Of a DNA stretch of 64,000 bases, positions 8,113 through 16,533 are shown one piece after another. The position numbers were made by a program, and so were the translations under genes. Under the pieces are notes generated by a model. That model was not told the DNA's origin, did not search any database, and worked only from the letters and a program-made list of their open reading frames with translations. The DNA is from Streptomyces eurocidicus (GTDB lineage: Bacteria > Actinomycetota > Actinomycetes > Streptomycetales > Streptomycetaceae), in the NCBI RefSeq assembly GCF_002891295.1, contig NZ_LGUI01000003.1, positions 806,001-870,000 of the forward strand. The letters are read 5' to 3'. How positions within the stretch are numbered: position 1 is the stretch's first letter; each line of letters opens with the position of its first letter.

Positions 8113-9351
8113 TCAGTCCGTGAACGCCTCGCGCACCGCGCCGTACGAGCGCGTCCACCACACCGACAGCGCCGCCGACGCGGGGAAGCCGGGGTCGGCG
8201 CGGTGGTCGCCGAGCTGGTAGCGCCAGCGCAGCATCCAGAAGTCGTTGAGCCGCTCCCACCACACGCGGTGCACCGCGGCCGCCAGTTCGGCGGTGTCCG
8301 CCCCGCAGGCCCGGCGGTAGGCGCGCGCGTACGGCCGTATCTTCGCGAGGTCCAGGGTGCCGTCGGGGCGCAGGAAGAAGATCACCGCGGCCCGTACGGC
8401 CTCCTCGGCGCGGGGCTGCACGCCCAGCCGGTCCCAGTCGACGATCGCGGCCGGTTCGCCGCCCCGGTAGAGCAGGTTGAGCGGGTGGAAGTCGCCGTGC
8501 ACCCAGCCCCGGGCGGGCGCGGCGGCCGGGCGGCGGTGCGCGTGCCGCTCCAGCAGGGCGCGGCGTTCGACGAGCCGGTGCTCGGCCAGCTCGTCGAAGG
8601 AGTCGCGGGGCCGGCGCCGGACGAGCTCCAGAAGCTCCTCGATGAGGGCGTACGTGTCCTGGGGGTCCGCGGCGGCGTCCTGGGCCTGCCAGGGGTCTCC
8701 CGGGCCTTCAGGGGGCTTCTCAGGGCCTTCCGGGGGCCTCTGGGCGTCAGGGCGGCCCGCCGGGGCCGCGGCGGCCGGGTGCTCCTCGCGGCAGACCTTC
8801 TCCAGGCACATGTGGACATGGCCCAGCAGCGCCCCGAGCCGCCGGGACTGCGCGCGGGTCAGCGCGCCGCCGTCGCGGTGGCGGCCCTCGACCCAGGGGT
8901 GCAGGGCGTAGCAGCGGCCGTCGACGACGGTGACGGTGGCGCCCCGGGCGTCCGCGACGGGCGGGGCGACGGGCAGGCCGAGGGCGGCCAGCCGCAGGGT
9001 GACGGCGTGCTGGCGGGCGATGGCGGCGTGGTCGCCGTCGAGGTGGTGCTTGAGGAAGAAGCGGCCCCGGGTGGTGGTGAGGCGGTAACCGCGGTTGAGG
9101 AGGCCCTCGGTCAGCGGTACGCACCCGAGCGGCTCGCCGGCCTGGCCGTAGAGCCGCAGGACGTTGTGCAGGGTGGTGCCGTCGAGCGGCTCCGTCTCCG
9201 GGTGCCCGGAGGGGCCGTCGGCGCCGGTGGTCACCCCGGCGCTCGCGCGGAGGCCGTCAGGTCTCGGGCGGCCGGGCCCGGGGCGGCCGGCGTCCCTCCG
9301 GACTCCGCCGACGGGAGGGACGGCGGGGGGCTGGACAAGTGAGCGCGGCAC
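8113..9351 (-). CDS. Aminoglycoside phosphotransferase-family kinase (APH superfamily)
   Basis: A protein of about 412 residues with the APH/choline-kinase fold. The N-lobe has GRFFLKHH, a likely ATP-anchoring lysine. The C-lobe has GWVHGDFHPLNLLY, the catalytic HGDxxxxN, followed by AAIVDWDRLGV, the metal-binding DxD-like loop. These enzymes phosphorylate small molecules such as antibiotics, homoserine, choline or sugars. The substrate here is not determined by motifs, and resistance should not be assumed. A Pro/Glu-rich insertion (about 195-225) between the lobes is unusual and probably a surface loop. The first about 45 residues are low-complexity. The GTG at 9351 has GGAG only one base away, so the true start may be further in. 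Close to the kinases in position only. Confidence 0.8.
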   Translation of the reverse strand: MPRSLVQPPAVPPVGGVRRDAGRPGPGRPRPDGLRASAGVTTGADGPSGHPETEPLDGTTLHNVLRLYGQAGEPLGCVPLTEGLLNRGYRLTTTRGRFFLKHHLDGDHAAIARQHAVTLRLAALGLPVAPPVADARGATVTVVDGRCYALHPWVEGRHRDGGALTRAQSRRLGALLGHVHMCLEKVCREEHPAAAAPAGRPDAQRPPEGPEKPPEGPGDPWQAQDAAADPQDTYALIEELLELVRRRPRDSFDELAEHRLVERRALLERHAHRRPAAAPARGWVHGDFHPLNLLYRGGEPAAIVDWDRLGVQPRAEEAVRAAVIFFLRPDGTLDLAKIRPYARAYRRACGADTAELAAAVHRVWWERLNDFWMLRWRYQLGDHRADPGFPASAALSVWWTRSYGAVREAFTD

Positions 9352-9366
9352 GCTCCAAATGTTAGA

Positions 9367-9837
9367 TCACGCGGAATGCGCGACCTGTCGTGCCGGGACG
9401 CCTTCGAGGTGGTGCAAGGTGATGAACTGCGGTTCGATGCACAGGTATTCGGGATCGAAGGGGGCGGCGTCCGCCGTGCGCGGGGGCCGGCCGAAGCGGT
9501 CGAGTTCGGCGGGGCCGGGTGTGAAGAGCCGTGCGGTGCCGACGAATTGCACGGTCCAGACGTCCTCGTCGCCCTCGGGGCGGCCGCTGAGGTTGTCCGC
9601 GCCGTACGCGACCACGTTGCCGTCGCACGCCTGGGCGTAACCGAAGCCGCCGTGCAGGCGCAGCAGTACCTGCCGGCCGGACACGATGTGCCGGGCGACG
9701 GTGACGAAGGGCAGTGCGCGCATGCTCACCGAGACCCTGCCGTAAGGGGTGCGGTCGAGCAGTTCGAGCGCGCGGTACTGGTCGTGGTCCTGGTGACCGG
9801 TGGAGAGCCCGGTGGGCGCGGAGAGCATGGTCACCAC
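9367..9837 (-). CDS. Pyridoxamine 5'-phosphate oxidase-family flavin-binding protein
   Basis: A 156-residue split-barrel protein. Features of the PPOX/PNPOx-like group are an N-terminal helix (YRALELLDRTPYGRVSVSMRALPFVTVAR), a barrel strand with the flavin-contacting VLLRLHGGFGYAQACDGNVVAYGAD, and WTVQFVGTARLFTPG. Relatives bind FMN or F420 and reduce small molecules, or act as flavin-dependent detoxifying or haem-type enzymes. The reaction here is unknown. The C-terminal part (IEPQFITLHHLEGV) matches the usual dimer-interface end. A small perfect inverted repeat sits about 25 bases before the start. The next gene upstream is an orphan response regulator on the same strand, but a 165-base gap argues against an operon. 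Confidence 0.78.
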   Translation of the reverse strand: MVTMLSAPTGLSTGHQDHDQYRALELLDRTPYGRVSVSMRALPFVTVARHIVSGRQVLLRLHGGFGYAQACDGNVVAYGADNLSGRPEGDEDVWTVQFVGTARLFTPGPAELDRFGRPPRTADAAPFDPEYLCIEPQFITLHHLEGVPARQVAHSA

Positions 9838-9861
9838 TGTGCACGCCGGTCGTCAGGGCCT

Positions 9862-9881
9862 ATAGGGGCACCCGCCCCTAT
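9862..9881. promoter_or_regulatory. 8-bp inverted repeat upstream of the PPOX-family gene
   Basis: ATAGGGGC-ACCC-GCCCCTAT is a perfect inverted repeat beginning 25 bases before the start at 9837 on the minus strand. Position in the 5' leader or promoter suggests an operator or a leader hairpin; its partner is unknown. Confidence 0.45.
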
Positions 9882-10002
9882 GCGGCGGGCCATTGGTCCC
9901 GAATCCTGCTTTTCCACTCGATACAGTGAATTGTGGCAGTGGAATGGGTGGTGCGGCCGGACGCGGGGCGCCTACGGGAGGAGCTCGCCGTCCCGCCCCG
10001 CC

Positions 10003-10680
10003 TCAGCGCTTCTCGGCCTGGAGGCGGGCGACATAGGCCGCCGCCTGGGAACGCCGCTCCATGCCGAGCTTGGACAGCAGGCTGGAGACGTAGTTCTTGA
10101 TGGTCTTCTCGGCGAGGTGCAGCCGCTCGCCGATGGCCCGGTTGGTCATGCCCTCGCCGATCAGGTCCAGGATCCGGCGCTCCTGGTCGGTCAGGTTGGC
10201 GAGCCGGTCGTCGCCCTTCGGGTCCTTGCCGTCGCGCAGCCGCTCCAGCACCCGGGCGGTCGCCACCGGGTCCAGCAGGGACTTCCCGGCCGCGACGTCC
10301 CGGACGGCCGAGAGGAGCTCATTGCCACGGATCGCTTTCAGAACGTAACCGGACGCGCCCGCCACGATCGCGTCGAAGAGCGCCTCGTCATCGGCGAAGG
10401 AGGTGAGCATCAAGCATTTGATGTTCTCGTCCTGGGATCGAATTTCCCTACATACTTCGACGCCGCTGCCATCCGGAAGCCGGACATCCAGAACCGCGAC
10501 GTCGGGACGGGTCGCCGGAATGCGAACCAGCGCGTCGGCCGCCGTACCAGCCTCTCCGACGACCTCGATGTCCTCCTCCACGGAGAGCATCTCGTGCACG
10601 CCGCGCCGGACGACCTCGTGGTCGTCGAGCAGAAATACCGTGATTTTTCGCTGTTCGGGCACAGTGCCAGTCTCACACAC
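10003..10680 (-). CDS. NarL/FixJ-family response regulator (DevR-like)
   Basis: A transcription factor of about 225 residues with an N-terminal receiver and a C-terminal LuxR-type helix-turn-helix. The receiver shows the acidic pair in FLLDDHEVV, phospho-acceptor Asp in VAVLDVRLPDGSG, conserved Thr in LMLTSFADDE and Lys in GYVLKAI. The DNA-binding part has LTDQERRILDLIGEGMTNRAIGERLHLAEKTIKNYVSSLLSKLG. No histidine kinase is adjacent, so it is an orphan or is paired elsewhere. GTG 10680 is preferred because AGGGG lies eight bases upstream; GTG 10662 is an alternative. It is divergent from the 2-oxoacid dehydrogenase operon across 346 bases, so control of that operon is possible but not shown. 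Confidence 0.9.
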   Translation of the reverse strand: MCETGTVPEQRKITVFLLDDHEVVRRGVHEMLSVEEDIEVVGEAGTAADALVRIPATRPDVAVLDVRLPDGSGVEVCREIRSQDENIKCLMLTSFADDEALFDAIVAGASGYVLKAIRGNELLSAVRDVAAGKSLLDPVATARVLERLRDGKDPKGDDRLANLTDQERRILDLIGEGMTNRAIGERLHLAEKTIKNYVSSLLSKLGMERRSQAAAYVARLQAEKR

Positions 10681-11026
10681 CAACTCTTCCCCTGCTCTTG
10701 TTCTCCGGGATAACGTGCGGTCGTTCCGGCAGCCCGCAGGGGCTGTGCTCACAAGGACGTGACCAGGAGCGTTGCCCAGCTTTCTCGATTTACTTGGAAA
10801 TCCAAGCAAAATTGCAGGTCAGGCGGGGTTTCGCAGGAATGCGGCCTTCTGGGTAACGTGCTTATTGCAGGCCATTGGCCGGGGCGCCTGTCACGCCCGG
10901 TTTCCGGCCTCGGCACACCCACCCCGTGTGCCGTCGGGGATCGAGCGAGCCTTCTCCTGCCTCACGGCGGGGGAACCCCCTCTGGCCGCCGGCGACCCCG
11001 GGGGCCGGACAGACGGAGGAGCACAC
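10681..11026. promoter_or_regulatory. Divergent regulatory region between the response regulator and bkd operon
   Basis: A gene-free stretch of 346 bases. It is locally AT-richer around 10780-10830 and contains a perfect inverted repeat, CTTGGA-AA-TCCAAG, at 10793-10806. Two similar strings, GGGATAACGTGCGGTC and GGGTAACGTGCTTATT, lie on either side. These are candidate sites for a regulator of the operon. The region ends with the strong ribosome site GGAGGAG before GTG 11027. Confidence 0.55.
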
Positions 11027-12181
11027 GTGACTGTGGACAGCACTGCCGCGCGCAAGCCGCGCCGTGGCAGCAGCAAGCGCGCCGGGGCCAAGACCCGCGC
11101 CGCCGCGCCGGGCGAGCCCGAGCTCGTACAGCTGCTGACACCGGAGGGCGAGCGGGTCGAGCACCCCGACTACTCCATCGACCTGACCGCCGACGAACTG
11201 CGTGGCCTGTACCGCGACATGGTGCTGACCCGCCGCTTCGACGCGGAGGCGACCACTCTTCAGCGCCAGGGCGAACTGGGCCTGTGGGCCTCGCTGCTCG
11301 GCCAGGAGGCCGCGCAGATCGGCTCCGGCCGGGCGACCCGCGCCGACGACTACGTCTTCCCGACCTACCGCGAGCACGGCGTGGCCTGGTGCCGCGGGGT
11401 CGACCCCACCAACCTGCTGGGCATGTTCCGCGGCGTCAACCACGGCGGCTGGGACCCCAACGAGAACAACTTCCACCTCTACACGATCGTCATCGGCTCG
11501 CAGGCGCTGCACGCCACCGGCTACGCCATGGGCGTGGCCAAGGACGGCGCCGACTCCGCCGTGATCGCCTACTTCGGCGACGGCGCGTCCAGCCAGGGCG
11601 ACGTGGCCGAGGCGTTCACGTTCTCGGCGGTCTACAACGCCCCGGTCGTGTTCTTCTGCCAGAACAACCAGTGGGCGATCTCCGAGCCCACCGAGCGCCA
11701 GACCCGCGTCCCGCTCTACCAGCGCGCGCAGGGCTACGGCTTCCCGGGCGTCCGCGTCGACGGCAACGACGTCCTCGCCGTCCTCGCCGTCACCAAGGCC
11801 GCCCTGGAGCGCGCCCGCACCGGCCAGGGCCCGATGCTCATCGAGGCGTTCACGTACCGCATGGGCGCCCACACCACCTCCGACGACCCGACGAAGTACC
11901 GCCGGGACGAGGAGCGCGAGCGGTGGGAGGCCAAGGACCCGATCCTGCGGCTGCGCACCTACCTGGACCGCGAGGGCCTCGCCGACGAGGAGTTCTTCGC
12001 CGCCCTGGAGACCGAGGCCGACGCGCTCGCCAAGCGGGTGCGCGACGCCGTCCGGACCATGCCGGACCCCGACAACATGGCGATCTTCGAGAACATCTAC
12101 GCCGACGGCCACGCCCTCGTGGACGAAGAGCGCGCCCAGTTCGCCGCGTACCAGGCGTCCTTCGCAGAGGAGAGCAACTGA
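11027..12181 (+). CDS. bkdA: 2-oxoacid dehydrogenase E1 component, alpha subunit
   Basis: A 384-residue TPP-dependent E1 alpha chain. The thiamine-diphosphate and Mg motif is clear (YFGDGASSQGDVAEAFTFSA, later VVFFCQNNQW). The phosphorylation-loop region reads YRMGAHTTSDDPTKYR, as in branched-chain and pyruvate dehydrogenases. With E1 beta and E2 it decarboxylates 2-oxoacids to acyl-CoA, which supplies branched starter units for fatty acids and polyketides in Streptomyces. The N-terminal 35 basic residues are a variable extension. GTG 11027 has GGAGGAG seven bases ahead; the longer upstream frame lacks this. It begins a three-gene operon. Branched-chain versus pyruvate specificity cannot be settled from motifs alone; the choice of bkd follows memory of the Streptomyces locus. 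Confidence 0.92.
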   Translation: MTVDSTAARKPRRGSSKRAGAKTRAAAPGEPELVQLLTPEGERVEHPDYSIDLTADELRGLYRDMVLTRRFDAEATTLQRQGELGLWASLLGQEAAQIGSGRATRADDYVFPTYREHGVAWCRGVDPTNLLGMFRGVNHGGWDPNENNFHLYTIVIGSQALHATGYAMGVAKDGADSAVIAYFGDGASSQGDVAEAFTFSAVYNAPVVFFCQNNQWAISEPTERQTRVPLYQRAQGYGFPGVRVDGNDVLAVLAVTKAALERARTGQGPMLIEAFTYRMGAHTTSDDPTKYRRDEERERWEAKDPILRLRTYLDREGLADEEFFAALETEADALAKRVRDAVRTMPDPDNMAIFENIYADGHALVDEERAQFAAYQASFAEESN

Positions 12182-12182
12182 G

Positions 12183-13163
12183 ATGGCTGCCGAGAAGCTC
12201 TCCGTCGTCAAGGCGATCAACGCCTCGCTGCGGACCGCCCTGGAGAACGACCCCAAGGTCCTGGTGATGGGGGAGGACGTCGGCAAGCTCGGCGGCGTCT
12301 TCCGCGTCACCGAAGGCCTCCAGAAGGACTTCGGCGAGGACCGGGTGATCGACACCCCGCTCGCCGAGTCCGGCATCGTCGGCACCGCGATCGGGCTGGC
12401 CCTGCGCGGCTACCGCCCGGTCGTGGAGATCCAGTTCGACGGTTTCGTCTTTCCCGCGTACGACCAGATCGTCACCCAGCTCGCCAAGATGCACGCCCGT
12501 GCGCTCGGCAAGATCAAGCTGCCGGTCGTCATCCGCATTCCTTACGGTGGCGCGATCGGCGCCGTCGAGCACCACAGCGAGTCGCCCGAGGCGCTGTTCG
12601 CGCACGTCGCGGGCCTGAAGGTGGTCTCCCCGTCGAACGCCTCGGACGCCTACTGGATGCTCCAGCAGGCCATCCAGAGCGACGACCCGGTGATCTACTT
12701 CGAGCCGAAGCGCCGCTACCACGACAAGTCCGAGCTCGACCGCTCGGCGATCCCCGCGCCCCTGCACGCCGCCCGCACGGTGCGCCGGGGCACGGACCTC
12801 ACCCTCGTCGCCTACGGGCCGATGGTGAAGACCTGTCTGGAGGCCGCGGCGGCGGCCGAGGAGGAGGGCAAGTCCCTGGAGGTCCTGGACCTCCGCTCGA
12901 TGTCGCCCGTCGACTTCGACGCGATCCAGGCGTCCGTGGAGCGCACCGGCCGGCTCGTCGTCGTCCACGAGGCCCCGGTGTTCCTGGGCACGGGCGCGGA
13001 GATCGCCGCCCGGATCACCGAGCGCTGCTTCTACCACCTGGAGGCACCGGTGCTGCGGGTCGGCGGCTATCACGCGCCGTACCCGCCGTCCCGGCTGGAG
13101 GACGAGTACCTTCCGGGTCTGGACCGGGTGCTCGACGCCGTCGACCGCGCGCTGGCGTACTAG
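12183..13163 (+). CDS. bkdB: 2-oxoacid dehydrogenase E1 component, beta subunit
   Basis: A 326-residue transketolase-like E1 beta chain that pairs with the preceding alpha subunit to form the TPP site. Characteristic parts are VLVMGEDVGKLGGVFRVTEGL near the start, DTPLAESGIVGTAIGLALRG, the central EIQFDGFVFPAYDQI, and a C-terminal transketolase-like domain with VVVHEAP. Only one base separates it from the alpha stop, with GAGGAGAG inside the end of the upstream gene, so translation is probably coupled. Length and domain order are normal. The operon continues with the E2 gene 16 bases later. Confidence 0.93.
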   Translation: MAAEKLSVVKAINASLRTALENDPKVLVMGEDVGKLGGVFRVTEGLQKDFGEDRVIDTPLAESGIVGTAIGLALRGYRPVVEIQFDGFVFPAYDQIVTQLAKMHARALGKIKLPVVIRIPYGGAIGAVEHHSESPEALFAHVAGLKVVSPSNASDAYWMLQQAIQSDDPVIYFEPKRRYHDKSELDRSAIPAPLHAARTVRRGTDLTLVAYGPMVKTCLEAAAAAEEEGKSLEVLDLRSMSPVDFDAIQASVERTGRLVVVHEAPVFLGTGAEIAARITERCFYHLEAPVLRVGGYHAPYPPSRLEDEYLPGLDRVLDAVDRALAY

Positions 13164-13179
13164 GGGTACGAGGAGAGTC

Positions 13180-14657
13180 GTGACAATGACTGCAAGCACC
13201 GCCAACGACCAGCGCTTCCGCGAGTTCAAGATGCCCGACGTGGGCGAGGGACTCACCGAGGCCGAGATCCTCAAGTGGTACGTGGCCGTCGGGGACACGG
13301 TCTCCGACGGGCAGGTGGTCTGCGAGGTCGAGACCGCCAAGGCCGCCGTGGAGCTGCCCATCCCGTTCGACGGCGTGGTGCACGAGCTGCGCTTCGGCGA
13401 GGGCACGACCGTGGACGTGGGCACGGCGATCATCTCCGTGGACACGAACCCGGGCGCGGGCCCGGCCGGCGCCGCCCCGGCGGCCGCCCCGAGGCCGCCC
13501 CGGCCGCCGAGCCCGAGCCGGAGACCACCGGCCGCCAGGCCGTGCTGGTGGGCTACGGGGCCGCCCCGTCGTCGACCAAGCGCCGGGCGCGCAAGTCCCC
13601 GCAGGGGGCGCCCTCCTCGGTGGCGGCGGCCGTACAGGCCGAGCTGAACGGGCACACCGCGCCGGAGCCGGTGCTGCCGGCGCAGCCGGTGGTCGGCGGC
13701 CTCGCCGTGGCCGCCGTCTCCCACGCGTCGGGCGGCAGGCCGCTGGCCAAGCCGCCGGTCCGCAAGCTCGCCAAGGACCTGGGCGTCGACCTCGCCACGG
13801 TCGTCCCGACGGGCGCGGACGGCGTGGTGACCCGCGAGGACGTCCACGCGGCCGTCGCCGCTCCGGTCGCACCCTCCCAGGCGCCCACCACCTCCGGCGC
13901 CGTGGCGGAGGCGGCGCCGGGCGTGGAGCCGGCGCCCGCCGCGAGCGCGCTCGCGGCGCGGGAGACCCGGATCCCGGTCAAGGGCGTCCGTAAGGCGACC
14001 GCGCAGGCGATGGTCGCCAGCGCCTTCACCGCGCCGCACGTCACGGAGTTCGTCACCGTCGACGTCACCCGCACGATGAAGCTCGTCCAGAAGCTCAAGG
14101 CGGACCCGGACATGGCCGGGCTCCGGGTCAACCCGCTGCTGCTGGTCGCGAAGGCGCTGCTCGTCGCGATCAAGCGGAACCCGGACGTCAACGCCGCCTG
14201 GGACGAGGAGAACCAGGAGATCGTCCGCAAGGGCTACGTCAACCTGGGCATCGCGGCGGCGACCCCGCGCGGGCTGATCGTCCCGAACATCAAGGACGCG
14301 GGCGTCAAGACGCTGCCCGAGCTGTCGGCGGCCCTCGGCGAGCTGATCGCCACGGCCCGGGACGGGAGGACCAGCCCGGCGGACATGTCCGGCGGCACGG
14401 TCACGATCACCAATGTCGGTGTGTTCGGCATCGACACCGGTACGCCCATCCTCAACCCCGGCGAGTCCGCGATCCTGGCCTTCGGCGCGGTCAAGCTCCA
14501 GCCGTGGGTCCACAAGGGCAAGGTCAAGCCCCGGCAGGTGACCACCCTGGCGCTGTCGTTCGACCACCGCCTGGTCGACGGCGAGCTGGGCTCGAAGGTG
14601 CTGGCCGACGTGGCGGCGGTGCTGGAGAACCCGCAGCGGCTGATCACCTGGGGCTGA
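13180..14657 (+). pseudogene. bkdC: 2-oxoacid dehydrogenase E2 (dihydrolipoamide acyltransferase), interrupted by a one-base frameshift
   Basis: Two overlapping frames together give a complete E2. The first part (GTG 13180, AGGAG before it) has the lipoyl domain with the lipoylated lysine in VETAKAAVELP. The second, from about 13491, has a peripheral subunit-binding domain (KPPVRKLAKDLGVDLATVVPTGADGVVTREDV) and the catalytic domain ending SFDHRLVDGELG. The break is at a C run, 13487-13490: adding one C restores APEAAPAAEPEPETTG, the expected Ala/Pro/Glu linker. The fault is therefore a missing base, either a sequencing error or a true mutation. If true, the lipoyl domain is made without its catalytic core. 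The gene follows E1 beta directly. Confidence 0.88.
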
Positions 14658-14661
14658 CGGC

Positions 14662-14709
14662 CCGGCGGGCATTTACTAACTGGCCGACCGGTCAGTAAAT
14701 GCCCGCCGG
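14662..14709. terminator. 16-bp hairpin after the bkd operon
   Basis: Arms 14662-14677 and 14694-14709 are exact reverse complements; the loop itself contains the partly symmetric AACTGGCCGACCGGTC. It starts five bases after the E2 stop and most likely terminates the operon. The symmetric centre also resembles a TetR-type operator, so a second role is possible. Confidence 0.75.
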
Positions 14710-14734
14710 TCACCGGAGAGGTTGAAAAAGAAAA

Positions 14735-14806
14735 GACGAAGGGCCCGGACGCATCCCTCCTCACCCCCCTCCAGTGAGGAGAGAATCAGCGTCCGGGCCC
14801 TTCGTC
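14735..14806. terminator. 18-bp hairpin with nested inner stem
   Basis: Outer arms 14735-14752 and 14789-14806 match exactly; inside them CTCCTCAC and GTGAGGAG can pair again. It is a second terminator-like structure between the bkd operon and the XRE regulator. Confidence 0.78.
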
Positions 14807-14827
14807 CTGAAACGGAGCGGCCTCGGG

Positions 14828-14853
14828 ATTCCACCTCTGGCAGGAGGTGGAAT
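14828..14853. promoter_or_regulatory. 10-bp inverted repeat overlapping a ribosome site ahead of the XRE regulator
   Basis: ATTCCACCTC-TGGCAG-GAGGTGGAAT is a perfect inverted repeat. Its right half contains AGGAGG followed five bases later by ATG 14852, which opens an eight-codon frame (MARAGQFT) ending in TAA. The repeat may be an operator, possibly for the regulator itself, or a hairpin hiding that ribosome site. Confidence 0.5.
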
Positions 14854-14918
14854 GGCCCGTGCTGGGCAATTTACTTAAGATTGACCAACACTTGCAGTGT
14901 CGGAATGGGAGGGCCGCG

Positions 14919-15743
14919 TTGGACGGCGACGACCGCGTGGACGGCGAATCCATAAGCCGCCTCCTGCGGGCGTGGCGCGCCCGCGTCGACGCCCGTACCG
15001 TGCCCGAGCTGCGCGGCACCGTCCCCCGCCCCGGCAGGCGGCTTTCGCAGGCCCAGGTGGCCCGGCTGACCGGGGTGAGCGAGGGCTGGTACCGCACCCT
15101 GGAGGCGGGCCGCCGCCAGGACTTCTCCGAAAGCTTTCTGCTGCGCGTCGCCCAGGCGCTCCGGCTGAGCGAGGCGGAAACCCTCACCCTCTTCCTCGCG
15201 GTCTGCGGCCGCCGCCCGCCCGGCGAACCCTCCCGGGAGCACAAGGACTTGCCGCACGGCGTAAAGGCCCTGCTGGAACAGCAGGTCTCCTATCCCGCAT
15301 ATCTCTCCGACGTGGCGTGGAATGTCGTCGCCGCCAATTCCCTCATGGGCGAATGGTTCCCCTGGGTCCGCCGCCCGGGCGCCAATCTCATGCGCTGGGC
15401 CCTCCTCGACCCCGAGGCCCGCGAGCAGATGCTCGACTGGGAGGACAGCTGCGCCCGCATCTACCTCGCCATGCTCCGCGTGGCGGCCAACGGCGACCCC
15501 GGCGACACCGAACTGCGCGCCCTCGTCCGCGACATCCTCGACGCCGACGCCGACTGCCGCCGCATCTGGGCCGAGGAGCACGACGTCGTCGAGCACCGCG
15601 ACGGCCACGTCTTCCGGCTGTGCCTGCCGTACCACGGCAACGTCGAGACGCGGGTGACGACGCACGTCCTGCTGCCCATACAGCGCCCGGACCTGAGATT
15701 CGTCTTCATCACCCCCCTGGAGGGCTGGTCGGGCCGGCCGTAG
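14919..15743 (+). CDS. XRE-family regulator with MmyB-like ligand-binding domain
   Basis: A DNA-binding regulator of about 274 residues. The N-terminal helix-turn-helix reads LSQAQVARLTGVSEGWYRTLEAGRRQDFSESFLLRVAQALRLSEAE. The rest is the MmyB-like PAS-type domain, with typical YPAYLSDVAWNVVAANSLMGEWFPW, LLDPEAREQMLDWED and a C-terminal beta-rich end (HVLLPIQRPDLRFVFITPLEG). Relatives are numerous in Streptomyces and often control an adjacent dehydrogenase gene through a fatty-acid-like ligand; no such partner lies next to this one. TTG 14919 with GGGAGG six bases upstream is preferred. A GTG at 14847 is also in frame but would add atypical sequence across an inverted repeat. Confidence 0.82.
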   Translation: MDGDDRVDGESISRLLRAWRARVDARTVPELRGTVPRPGRRLSQAQVARLTGVSEGWYRTLEAGRRQDFSESFLLRVAQALRLSEAETLTLFLAVCGRRPPGEPSREHKDLPHGVKALLEQQVSYPAYLSDVAWNVVAANSLMGEWFPWVRRPGANLMRWALLDPEAREQMLDWEDSCARIYLAMLRVAANGDPGDTELRALVRDILDADADCRRIWAEEHDVVEHRDGHVFRLCLPYHGNVETRVTTHVLLPIQRPDLRFVFITPLEGWSGRP

Positions 15744-15846
15744 CCGGATCCGTAGCCGGAGCTCCGGCCGGAGCCGTAGCCGGATCAGGCCGCCCCGCCC
15801 GGTCCCGGATGGTGGACGCCCTCTCCTCACGCATACGTGTTGTATC

Positions 15847-15858
15847 TAAGCTGTGCGC
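15847..15858 (+). promoter_or_regulatory. Putative leaderless promoter of the GntR-MFS operon
   Basis: The -10-like TAAGCT (15847-15852) is followed by six bases and then ATG 15859, the geometry of leaderless actinobacterial transcripts. There is no convincing ribosome site before the ATG. Confidence 0.45.
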
Positions 15859-16533
15859 ATGTCATCCGCTCCCCCCGCCGCGCCCGGTCTCCAGACCAAA
15901 CAGCCCCCCGCCGCCGAACGCGTCTACGCGCACGTCAAGGAAGCCGTACTCCACCGTCATTACGAGGGCGGCACGCTGCTCACCGAGGGAGACCTGGCGG
16001 AGGCGGTCGGGGTGTCCCGGACGCCGGTGCGGGAGGCGCTCCTGAAGCTGGAGGCGGAGGGGCTGCTGAAGCTCTATCCGAAGAAGGGCGCGCTCGTCCT
16101 CGCGGTGTCCGCGCAGGAGATCGCCGACGTCGTCGAGACCCGGCTGCTGGTGGAGAAGTACGCCGCCACCAAGGCCGTGCCCGCCTCCGAGCGGCTGATC
16201 GCCCGGCTGGAGGAGCTCCTCGACGACATGCGCCGGCAGGCCGCCGCGGGCGACCTCGCCGCCGTGTCCGTGAGCGACCGGGCCTTCCACGCCGAGATCG
16301 TCCGCAGCATCGGCAACCAGATCCTCTCCCGCCTCTACGACCAGCTCCGCGACCGGCAGCTGCGGATGGGCGTGGCCGTCATGCACGCCCACCCCGACCG
16401 CATCGCCAAGAGCCACACCGAGCACGCCGAGATCCTGGAGGCCCTGCGCTCCGGCGACGCGGCCGCGGCCGTCGAGATCATCGACCAGCACGTCAGCTGG
16501 GTGCGCAACCTCGCCCAGGGCGAGACCCGATGA
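15859..16533 (+). CDS. GntR-family regulator, FadR subfamily (FCD domain)
   Basis: A 224-residue repressor-type regulator. The winged helix begins AERVYAHVKEAVLHRHYEGGTLLTEGDLAEAVGVSRTPVREALLKLEAEGLL, with the GntR recognition pattern SRTPVREAL. The helical FCD domain follows, with metal/ligand-type residues in DRAFHAEIVRSIGN and SHTEHAEILEALRSGDAAAA. FadR-type regulators respond to organic acids or other carboxylates. The downstream transporter starts inside its stop codon (ATGA), so regulator and transporter form one operon, and the transporter probably moves the ligand. A possible leaderless promoter is just upstream. GTG 15853 is an alternative start. Confidence 0.9.
   Translation: MSSAPPAAPGLQTKQPPAAERVYAHVKEAVLHRHYEGGTLLTEGDLAEAVGVSRTPVREALLKLEAEGLLKLYPKKGALVLAVSAQEIADVVETRLLVEKYAATKAVPASERLIARLEELLDDMRRQAAAGDLAAVSVSDRAFHAEIVRSIGNQILSRLYDQLRDRQLRMGVAVMHAHPDRIAKSHTEHAEILEALRSGDAAAAVEIIDQHVSWVRNLAQGETR

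Noticed and set aside
8113..9351. Antibiotic resistance kinase
   Set aside because: The APH fold is shared by many housekeeping kinases; nothing in the motifs or context shows an antibiotic substrate.
13483..13495. Programmed ribosomal frameshift in the E2 gene
   Set aside because: No slippery heptamer or downstream structure typical of programmed shifts; a single missing C in a C run explains it more simply.
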